NCBI GenBank assembly: GCA_947068385.1
Contig: CAMTBF010000106.1
Coordinates: 1-9,665, forward strand
DNA: 9,665 nucleotides
Source of the DNA: an uncultured Lachnospiraceae bacterium
GTDB lineage: Bacteria; Bacillota; Clostridia; Lachnospirales; Lachnospiraceae
Direction of reading: 5' to 3'
Position 1 is the first letter of the stretch, and every line of letters begins with the position of its first letter. The position numbers were made by a program, and so were the translations under genes. The notes beneath the pieces are model-generated. The model saw only the letters and a list, made by a program, of their open reading frames with translations, was not told the DNA's origin and searched no databases. Shown here one piece after another: positions 1-5,947 of the stretch.

Positions 1-10
1 CCCTTCCTTC

Positions 11-541
11 TTACCTTTGAGTTTTACCGTATCCCCTAAAGAAGTGACCCGAATCGGCTTCGACAACCTCGTCCAGTCTTTTCCTGGGGGTGAATACATT
101 TCTCCTGTCTGAACGCTGGTAATCCATAAAGACGGTTTTATTGCTTCTGGCATTGCCGTTATTTACAGCGCAGCTTAAGGTTTCCCGAAGAATCTCAGCC
201 CCTTTTTCACTCCTCTGCAGACTTATCCTATAGCCCGCTTCATATATGACCGTTTCGGAAAAAATATGAAAATCCGCGGTAATCTCTGCCAGATTTTCAT
301 TGGCATCGATATAATCCGCGATTTCCTCTTCCAGCCCAGCGCCAATCATGATACGCTGCAGATAATAAAGCGCGTCAATGACCGCTGTTTTCCCGGAACC
401 ATTCTGTCCGTATAGTCCAAGCACCTCGGCAGCCTTATAGTCCAATTGCTTTCGGCAGGTGCCTGGCATGACAATCTGTCCATTCCTTACATTTTTGATA
501 TTATGAATCCTCAGGGAAGATAGCCTTACAACGCTTTCCAT
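11..541 (-). pseudogene. AAA-type ATP-binding protein, N-terminal part, apparently frameshifted
   Basis: The 176-residue frame begins with an SMC/RecF-like N-terminus (residues 7-20, SLRIHNIKNVRNGQ) and has a clear Walker A, GQNGSGKT at 45-52, followed by VIDALYYL. This marks the ABC/AAA_15 (OLD-like) class of stand-alone ATPases, which usually exceed 350 residues. No Walker B or signature motif is present, so the protein is incomplete. The frame ends at 11-13 after a tail (GHFFRGYGKTQR) that does not resemble the family. Removing one base from the CCC run at 48-50 would replace that tail with VTSLGDTVKLKGKKEG, which stays open to the window edge and fits the family better from memory. It is therefore either a frameshifted pseudogene or an assembly error in an intact gene. 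The ATG at 541 has GGAGG just upstream and its own promoter. The substrate and role are unknown. Confidence 0.6.
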
Positions 542-562
542 AGTCTTTCCTCCATGGTACTT

Positions 563-591
563 ATCTTAGCACAAGCAGACCCTCATATCAA
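563..591 (-). promoter_or_regulatory. sigma-A promoter for the ATPase gene
   Basis: Read on the minus strand there is a -35 TTGATA (586-591), a 17-base spacer and a -10 TAAGAT (563-568) preceded by TGC, an extended -10. The predicted start is near 556, giving a leader of only about 15 bases that contains the GGAGG ribosome binding site. This makes the ATPase gene transcriptionally separate from the glycosyl hydrolase upstream. Confidence 0.6.
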
Positions 592-617
592 TTGTTTTTT
601 TCATTTTTGCATTTTTT

Positions 618-651
618 ATTCCCTTTTTGGAAAAATATTTAAAAGGGGAAT
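618..651. other. AT-rich hairpin between hydrolase stop and ATPase promoter
   Basis: An 11-base arm at 618-628 pairs with 641-651 with one C/A mismatch, around a 12-base loop. It lies 12 bases past the hydrolase stop and could end that transcript or protect its 3' end. However, the minus-strand sequence after the hairpin is A-rich rather than U-rich, so it is not a standard intrinsic terminator. A very short GGG-ATT-CCC stem followed by CTTTTAAATATTTTT just before it is an alternative, weak terminator. Confidence 0.3.
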
Positions 652-662
652 CCCACCGGCCC

Positions 663-3494
663 TCACAGGTACAGCCGCACCGGCCCCAGCAGCCCGGAGG
701 GTTCCTGGGGCATGGCCCTGTCGAACACATTGCCTATCTTCTCTTTCGCGAAGGTATTGGTCACGATGATGCGCAGCTCATTCCTGCCGGGCCTGCATTC
801 CAGCCTGTAGAGATGGGGCGGGCAGATTTTGTTCCCCACAGGTCTGCCGTTCAGCTCCACATCGCTGATTTCGTAGACCTGGCCCAGGTCCAGCACGGCG
901 TCTATGTCGGCCTCGCTCGTTTCCATTCCCGGCTCCAGCTCAAAGGAAGTCTCGTAGCAGATTCTCCCCGAGTACTCCGGCAGGATGTCCGCTGCAGAGA
1001 TGTTGGTGAGTTCTGTAAGCCCATTCAGGGCTTCGTACTCCCCGGTTTCCCGCAGGACGGATATCCTCCAGGCCCCCTCCAGGCGCTTTTCCCTCCGCGC
1101 GGCCACAAATGCCTCGTCCACAAGGGGAATCGGCCTCTCTCCCGGCTTTCCGGACAGTTCTGCCCTGTTCAAAGCTCCCGTTTCCCCGGTAGCTTCCATT
1201 TCCGCAAAGATTTCTGCAAACCCTCCTGCTTCCCCGGCGGCTTCCGGCACCACGAAAACGGACTGGTATGGCTCCAATACCAGCCGGAATGTTACCGTGC
1301 CGTCCGCGCCGTCAATCCCAATCTCCTCCAGAAGAGGATACCGCACATCCTCCATAGCATCATAGAATTCCAGTCTGCTGCCCTCCCTCAGGGTAACCCT
1401 GGTATCCACCGTATTCCATTTGCTTTCATTTGTAAAAAAGTATACGCTTCCCTCTTCCCGCTCATAGTGCAGGAAGCGCAGGTCCGGGCAGAAATCCCGC
1501 ACCCGTATATCCACAAATCCATGGCCCTTCATCCAGTCCGCCGCCTGGGCCAGCCCGCACGTCTCCACCAGCGGGTTCTCATCCAGCGCCGTCTGCACGG
1601 CATGACGCCCCGCCGCATAGTACACATGCTCCGGATAACCGTCCACGAACACCACGGACACGCCTCCCCGGGCCGCCAGATCCAGCGCCTCCAGCAGCTC
1701 CTGGGGCAGGCACTCCGCATAGGGGATGAGGATGGCCTGATATGCCTCCCGGTTCACCCACAGCCGTCCCTCCGCCACTCTCGCCTGATAGATGCCTTCG
1801 TTCCCGGCCTCCGCTGCCACGTCCGCAAGCCGGGCTCTCTCCCCCGCCGCATCCGCACACCCTGTCGATGCTTTTGCGCAGCCTTCAGCCGCGTCCCCCA
1901 TCCCTTCTTTCCCCTGCGCCGAACAGGCGATACCCGTCAGGCAGTCCCCGGGCAACACATCGCAGTCGATCTGGGCCTCCGCCAGCGCCCGCACCACCTT
2001 CTCAAAGGGCTGGTACCCGCCGCCCCACTCCGCCTCCGCATGGTACAGCACCGCCGCCGTGGCCCGGTGGGTTCCGTCCCGCAACAGCGTGCAGACCCTG
2101 TTGGCATAGTCCGCCCACCTCCTAAAATACCTCCACTGGGGATTCTTCCCCTTCGCGTAGAAATGGGGCGGGCAGTCCGGATCCGGATACTTCGGCGAGA
2201 AGGCATGGGGCACCAGCATATTGATGCCCCGCACGCAGACATGGTCCGTGAGCCACTTCATCAGCTTCAGGCCCTCCTGCCATCCGTAGGCCCCGAAGAT
2301 CTCGCACATGGTGACGCCATTTTTCGCCGGGTCGATGTGGGCCGCCGAGGAGGCCATCTTGGAAATCCCCCAGTAGAAGAACTCCGCGTCCAGGTATCCG
2401 AAGGGCGAGGTGAAGAAGCCGTCCTTATGCTCCGGCCAGACCTGGTACACCACGTCCAGGCCCGCCGCGTCGAAGCCCTCCATGCTGCGGAAGTAATGGC
2501 CTGGCCCGAAGCCTATCCTGGCATGGACGCCATTGTCCTCCACCACATGTCCGATGACCTTCACCCCGTGCCTCCCGCACCACTCCCTGATCTGCCCCGT
2601 GAAGTCCCTGGCGAACAGTCTTGATACCACATTCATGTAGGCATATTGCACATCCCTGCACAGCGCGTTCTCCCTGCTCCACAGGAGGGGAAGCAGGCAG
2701 GCCCATCTCTCGCCCAGCTCTTCCTCCAGGAGGCCCGGTACCTCCTCGCTCCAGGGGTAGACATGGCCGTCTGTCCCCAGCACCCTCTCGTAGGTGGCAG
2801 TGCTGCCGAAGCGGGGCTCGTCCACGAAAAAGCCCTTGACGGTCTTCCCGAACCGATCCCCGAACCGCCTGTAATGCTCCTCGTAGACCACATCGATGAA
2901 ACGGCCTACCGCTTCATAGCTGATGGGGTTCACATAGTCCTTCGTCCACTCCTCGCCGCCGTTCCTGGTGACGACCAGCAGGAAGACCCGCCAGTCTCCG
3001 GCGGGGATGTCCCAGTACAGCCGCCCTGCCGTCACCGCCTGCGTCAGGTCCACAAGGCTGCCCTCCTCCAGGGCCTCCCTGCCCCCCGCCCTTTTCCCGG
3101 CGATCACCCTGTACAGGGCCTCCCCTTCCTCCAGCCAGGGCGCGATCTGGAAGGAAGCCCCCGGAAGCGGCCCCTGGGCATCTATCTGGCGTTTGGCGAT
3201 ATAGCGCTTGCAGGCCTCCGGGTAGAGCGCCTTCACCTTGCCTCCCCCCAGGCCGCTGGGATATGCCCCGTCGTCGAAGATCCAGACCTCCATCTGCCGC
3301 CTCTCCGCCTCGGACAGAATCACCTCCAAGTCCCGCCACCAGCCGTAGCTTAAGTAATCCGGGTGGGGGCGGGATTCCACGATGAACCCGCCGATGCCGC
3401 CCTCCTGCATTTTCCCGATTTCCTCTCTGAGCTCCTCTTCCTTCTCCCCGTGCTGCCAGAACAGCGGGTAAAGCGAATTCTTCGTCTGTCCCAT
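663..3494 (-). CDS. Glycosyl hydrolase, GH106 (alpha-L-rhamnosidase)-like, cytoplasmic
   Basis: A 943-residue protein with no signal peptide. The N-terminal half looks like a TIM-barrel glycosidase: LYPLFWQHGE (8-17), GIGGFIVESRPHPD (33-46), WIFDDGAYPSG (71-81), GFFVDEPRFG (221-230), GHVVEDNGVH (315-324) and MCEIFGAYGW (396-405). E226, E319 and E398 are candidate catalytic or ligand residues. A middle domain (about 475-680) follows, with an Ala/Gly/Glu-rich insert at about 521-570. The C-terminal part (about 800-943) looks like a galactose-binding-type beta-sandwich (LNGRPVG, LRIIVTNTF). Family placement is from remembered similarity to large GH106-like proteins of gut Clostridia, so the sugar specificity is unproven. 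The ATG at 3494 is chosen over the in-frame ATG at 3581 because the latter lies inside the promoter. GGGAGAGG sits directly upstream of the chosen start. It is divergent from a sulfatase, which suggests joint breakdown of a sulfated glycan. Confidence 0.7.
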   Translation of the reverse strand: MGQTKNSLYPLFWQHGEKEEELREEIGKMQEGGIGGFIVESRPHPDYLSYGWWRDLEVILSEAERRQMEVWIFDDGAYPSGLGGGKVKALYPEACKRYIAKRQIDAQGPLPGASFQIAPWLEEGEALYRVIAGKRAGGREALEEGSLVDLTQAVTAGRLYWDIPAGDWRVFLLVVTRNGGEEWTKDYVNPISYEAVGRFIDVVYEEHYRRFGDRFGKTVKGFFVDEPRFGSTATYERVLGTDGHVYPWSEEVPGLLEEELGERWACLLPLLWSRENALCRDVQYAYMNVVSRLFARDFTGQIREWCGRHGVKVIGHVVEDNGVHARIGFGPGHYFRSMEGFDAAGLDVVYQVWPEHKDGFFTSPFGYLDAEFFYWGISKMASSAAHIDPAKNGVTMCEIFGAYGWQEGLKLMKWLTDHVCVRGINMLVPHAFSPKYPDPDCPPHFYAKGKNPQWRYFRRWADYANRVCTLLRDGTHRATAAVLYHAEAEWGGGYQPFEKVVRALAEAQIDCDVLPGDCLTGIACSAQGKEGMGDAAEGCAKASTGCADAAGERARLADVAAEAGNEGIYQARVAEGRLWVNREAYQAILIPYAECLPQELLEALDLAARGGVSVVFVDGYPEHVYYAAGRHAVQTALDENPLVETCGLAQAADWMKGHGFVDIRVRDFCPDLRFLHYEREEGSVYFFTNESKWNTVDTRVTLREGSRLEFYDAMEDVRYPLLEEIGIDGADGTVTFRLVLEPYQSVFVVPEAAGEAGGFAEIFAEMEATGETGALNRAELSGKPGERPIPLVDEAFVAARREKRLEGAWRISVLRETGEYEALNGLTELTNISAADILPEYSGRICYETSFELEPGMETSEADIDAVLDLGQVYEISDVELNGRPVGNKICPPHLYRLECRPGRNELRIIVTNTFAKEKIGNVFDRAMPQEPSGLLGPVRLYL

Positions 3495-3552
3495 GTCCTC
3501 TCCCTTTCCCTCCGCAGAACTCCCGCGGCCGTGAACCTGCCTCTTGCTTCTA

Positions 3553-3581
3553 TTATTATCTCTTATTCCGGAGAAAGTCAA
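3553..3581 (-). promoter_or_regulatory. sigma-A promoter of the glycosyl hydrolase
   Basis: On the minus strand, -35 TTGACT (3576-3581), a 17-base spacer and -10 TAATAA (3553-3558). Transcription would begin near 3545, about 50 bases before the ATG at 3494. Because these elements cover the longer in-frame start at 3581, they also decide the start codon. Confidence 0.7.
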
Positions 3582-3627
3582 CTCTTTTTACCGTTTTTCA
3601 TAAAGTCCGGTGGCCTCACAGATTCTT

Positions 3628-3656
3628 TTGCAAAAATCCCTGTCGGATGCTATAAT
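3628..3656 (+). promoter_or_regulatory. sigma-A promoter of the sulfatase, extended -10
   Basis: -35 TTGCAA (3628-3633), a 17-base spacer and a perfect -10 TATAAT (3651-3656) preceded by TGC. The start is near 3663, giving a leader of about 40 bases. The -35 lies within a 10-base perfect palindrome, TTTTGCAAAA (3626-3635). It is back-to-back with the hydrolase promoter, with 46 bases between the two -35 boxes. Confidence 0.75.
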
Positions 3657-3689
3657 GGACATACGAAATCTAATGCACATCCAAAGAAC

Positions 3690-3695
3690 AGGAGG
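3690..3695 (+). promoter_or_regulatory. Ribosome binding site of the sulfatase
   Basis: A perfect AGGAGG stands eight bases before the ATG at 3704 and fixes the start. Confidence 0.8.
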
Positions 3696-3703
3696 GCCAC
3701 ACA

Positions 3704-5197
3704 ATGAACCGTTCCCGAAGACAGATCGTCCTATTGATGACGGATTCCACCCGCCAGGATATGGTGGGATGTTACGGAAATCCAGATATGCACACGCCGA
3801 ACCTGGACAGCCTGGCCGAAAGGGGGATCCGCTACCAGAACGCCTATACCTGCCAGCCGGTCTGCGGCCCTGCCCGCTCGGCGCTGTTCACGGGCATATA
3901 CCCCCATTCCAACGGCAGCTTCACGAACTGCGTGCCCCTGGGGGCCAATGTAAAGACCATCGGCCAGCGCCTCACCGACGCGGGGCTGCGCACGGCCTAC
4001 ATCGGGAAATGGCATCTGGACGGCGGCGACTACTTCGGCCTGGGCACCTGCCCGGAGGGCTGGGATCCGGATTACTGGTACGACATGCGCTGCTACCTGG
4101 AGGAGCTGACGGAGGAAGAGCGGCTCGCCTCCCGGGACAGCGCCACAAGCGACAAAGGCATCTCCGCGGACTTTACCTTCGGCCACCGCTGCGTCAACCG
4201 GGCCCTGGACTTCCTCCACAGGCACGGGACGGAGGACTTCTTCCTGACGGTGTCCCTGGACGAGCCCCACGACCCGGCCTTGTGCCCGGAGCCCTACGCC
4301 TCCATGTTCGCGGACTACGAATTCCCCAAGGCCCCCAATGTGTGGGACACCCTGGAGGGGAAGCCGCAGTATCAGAAATACTGGGCTGGGAAGAACCGGG
4401 AGACCGACCGGGACGCGGTAAAGATTAAAGCTCCCAGGTTCCTGGGCTGCAACGCCTTCGCGGACGCGGAGCTGGGCCGGGTGCTGGACTGCGTCAGGGC
4501 CTGCGCCCCCGAGGCCATGGTCATCTACACCTCGGACCACGGTGACGGCCTGGAGAGCCACTGCCTGCATTCCAAGGGGCCTGTCATGTATAATGAGATT
4601 GCCCGGATTCCCCTGCTGATCGCGGGCCCCGGCGTGCCCGAAGGCGTGGTGGACGGGCATCCGGTGAGCCATATCAACCTCCCGGCCATGATCCTGGAAT
4701 ACATGGGCCTGCCCATCCCCAGATGCTTTGAGGGCAAAAGCCTGCTGCAGGAGGTGTACGATCCGGAAATCCGGACCAACGATTATGTCATTACGGAATT
4801 TACCCGCTATGAAATCGACCATGACGGCTTCGGCGGGCTGCAGATGATGCGGGCTATTTTCGATGGGCGCTATAAGCTGGCGGTGCACCTTCTGGATCCT
4901 GTGGACGAATTTTATGATATGGACACCGACCCCTGGGAGATGAAGAACCTGATCGGGGACGATGCCTACGACCGGGAAAAGATCCGTCTGCATAAGCTGC
5001 TCCTGGAATGGATGAACGCCACCAGGGATCCCTTCCGGGGATACCAGTGGGAGCTGCGGCCCTGGCGGAAGGACGCAGCAGAGCCCACCTGGAGCTACAC
5101 GGGCTATACCAGGCAGCGGGAAAACGAGGAGTACGAGCCCCGGCAGCTGGATTATGCTACGGGCCTGCCCATGGAAGAGGCCGTCAGGCGCAAGTAG
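3704..5197 (+). CDS. Cys-type sulfatase (S1 family), cytoplasmic
   Basis: A 497-residue sulfatase. The signature is at residues 53-63, VCGPARSALFTG, giving C54-x-P56-x-R58. C54 is the residue oxidised to formylglycine; in anaerobes this is done by the radical-SAM maturase anSME, which is not in this window. Other expected active-site residues are visible: D14 in LMTDSTRQDM, K102 and H104 in IGKWHLDGG, H189 in DEPHDP, D278-H279 in TSDHGDG, and K291. The position after D14, often Asp or Gln in sulfatases, is Ser here. There is no signal peptide or membrane segment, so it should remove sulfate from an imported mono- or oligosaccharide in the cytoplasm. Length and motif order match complete S1 sulfatases. 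It has its own promoter, diverges from the glycosyl hydrolase, and probably shares its substrate pathway. The exact sulfate ester is not predictable. Confidence 0.9.
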   Translation: MNRSRRQIVLLMTDSTRQDMVGCYGNPDMHTPNLDSLAERGIRYQNAYTCQPVCGPARSALFTGIYPHSNGSFTNCVPLGANVKTIGQRLTDAGLRTAYIGKWHLDGGDYFGLGTCPEGWDPDYWYDMRCYLEELTEEERLASRDSATSDKGISADFTFGHRCVNRALDFLHRHGTEDFFLTVSLDEPHDPALCPEPYASMFADYEFPKAPNVWDTLEGKPQYQKYWAGKNRETDRDAVKIKAPRFLGCNAFADAELGRVLDCVRACAPEAMVIYTSDHGDGLESHCLHSKGPVMYNEIARIPLLIAGPGVPEGVVDGHPVSHINLPAMILEYMGLPIPRCFEGKSLLQEVYDPEIRTNDYVITEFTRYEIDHDGFGGLQMMRAIFDGRYKLAVHLLDPVDEFYDMDTDPWEMKNLIGDDAYDREKIRLHKLLLEWMNATRDPFRGYQWELRPWRKDAAEPTWSYTGYTRQRENEEYEPRQLDYATGLPMEEAVRRK

Positions 5198-5205
5198 GGC
5201 CTGGC

Positions 5206-5226
5206 AGCGGTCCCGCTTCCGCTTTT
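5206..5226 (+). terminator. Weak possible terminator after the sulfatase
   Basis: Nine bases past the sulfatase stop, AGCGG (5206-5210) can pair with CCGCT (5219-5223) around an eight-base loop, followed by TTTTCAGATTTT. The stem is short and the T-run broken, so readthrough into tadA is likely. No separate tadA promoter was recognised. Confidence 0.3.
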
Positions 5227-5235
5227 CAGATTTTC

Positions 5236-5276
5236 AAAAAGAGGCGCATCGGCTAGGCCAAGCTGGCTGATGCGCC
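5236..5276 (-). terminator. 14-bp hairpin with U-tract on the minus strand, just before tadA
   Basis: The arms 5243-5256 and 5263-5276 pair over all 14 positions (two as G-U in the plus-strand RNA) around a six-base loop. On the minus strand the hairpin is followed by TCTTTTTG, the form of an intrinsic terminator. On the plus strand no U-tract follows, and the hairpin ends eight bases before the GGGAGGA of tadA. No minus-strand gene begins nearby; the closest upstream on that strand is the mutS2-type gene ending at 5948. It could end that gene's long 3' extension, or act in the tadA leader. Confidence 0.5.
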
Positions 5277-5293
5277 ATGGCCAGGGAGGATAT

Positions 5294-5839
5294 ATGGCAG
5301 CAGTGACGAGCATCCATGAAAAATATATGAAAGAGGCCCTGCGGCAGGCGAAAAAGGCCCTGGCCCTGGGGGAGGTGCCCATCGGCTGCGTCATCGTCCA
5401 TGAGGGGAAGATCATCGGGCGAGGGTACAACCGCCGCAACACGGACAAAAACACCCTCTCACACGCGGAGATTACCGCCATCCGAAAGGCCAGCAAGGCC
5501 ATCGGGGACTGGCGGCTGGAGGAATGCACCATCTACATCACCTTAGAGCCCTGCCAGATGTGCGCCGGGGCCATCATCCAGGCCCGGATCCCCGAGGTGG
5601 TCATGGGCTGCATGAACCCAAAGGCAGGCTGCGGCGGGTCGATTCTGAACATCCTGGAGATGCCCCAGTTCAACCACCAGGCCGCCGTCACAAGGGGGGT
5701 GCTGGAGCAGGAGTGCAGCGCCATGCTGAAAGCCTTCTTCGCGGATCTCCGGGAGCGGAACAGGGCGGAGAAGGAAAAGCGCCGCCAAAGCCAGGAAGCA
5801 GTGCCTCCTGTGCAGGAAGCGGCCCGGGCTGATTCTTAG
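5294..5839 (+). CDS. tadA: tRNA-specific adenosine deaminase TadA
   Basis: A 181-residue deaminase that converts wobble adenosine 34 to inosine in tRNA-Arg(ACG). It carries the zinc-dependent cytidine/deoxycytidylate deaminase fold with HAE at 57-59 (zinc ligand H57, proton shuttle E59) and PCxxC at 86-90 (zinc ligands C87 and C90). TadA-typical stretches are GEVPIGCVIV (26-35), GYNRRNTDKNTLSHAE (44-59) and NPKAGCGGS. The last 30 or so residues are a charged, low-complexity tail (RERNRAEKEKRRQ) beyond the usual core. The ATG at 5294 is preferred over 5270 because GGGAGGA ends four bases upstream and the N-terminus then matches the family. The stop codon lies inside the first copy of a 20-base tandem repeat. 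The gene runs convergent to the mutS2-type gene. Confidence 0.93.
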   Translation: MAAVTSIHEKYMKEALRQAKKALALGEVPIGCVIVHEGKIIGRGYNRRNTDKNTLSHAEITAIRKASKAIGDWRLEECTIYITLEPCQMCAGAIIQARIPEVVMGCMNPKAGCGGSILNILEMPQFNHQAAVTRGVLEQECSAMLKAFFADLRERNRAEKEKRRQSQEAVPPVQEAARADS

Positions 5840-5869
5840 CTGCCCGGGCTGATTCTTAGCTGCCCGGGC
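5822..5869. repeat. 20-bp tandem repeat across the tadA stop
   Basis: Two perfect copies of a 20-base unit (5822-5841 and 5842-5861) are followed by the first eight bases of a third (5862-5869). Each unit begins with the palindrome GCCCGGGC, so neighbouring copies can pair with each other. The tadA stop (5837-5839) is in copy one. It looks like a recent slippage duplication. Confidence 0.9.
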
Positions 5870-5871
5870 CT

Positions 5872-5934
5872 GGAAGGAACCCAGACTGTTCCGGCACAGA
5901 CTAGGTCGGGAAGGAGCCCAGGCTGTTCCGGCAC
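5872..5934. repeat. 26-bp imperfect direct repeat, period 37
   Basis: 5872-5897 and 5909-5934 match at 24 of 26 positions (differences at 5879/5916 and 5885/5922). Each contains GGAA...TTCC arms able to fold into a hairpin. Both differing positions fall in an inner AGCC/GGCT stem that only the second copy can form. The copies fill most of the gap between the convergent tadA and mutS2-type genes, where no U-tract terminator was found. Confidence 0.8.
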
Positions 5935-5947
5935 GCCAGGCTTTGCT

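Noticed and set aside
627..2624. 665-residue open frame on the plus strand
   Set aside because: Antisense to the glycosyl hydrolase; His/Pro/Arg-rich composition with no recognisable motif, a by-product of GC-rich codon bias.
663..3581. Longer start of the glycosyl hydrolase at 3581
   Set aside because: The extra 29 codons cover the -35/-10 elements at 3553-3581 and are of non-family composition; the ATG at 3494 is preferred.
3731..4993. 420-residue open frame on the minus strand
   Set aside because: Antisense to the sulfatase, which has the full set of active-site motifs; no motif in this frame.
5822..5934. CRISPR array
   Set aside because: Only two or three copies of two different units, adjacent or with an 11-base gap, and no cas genes.
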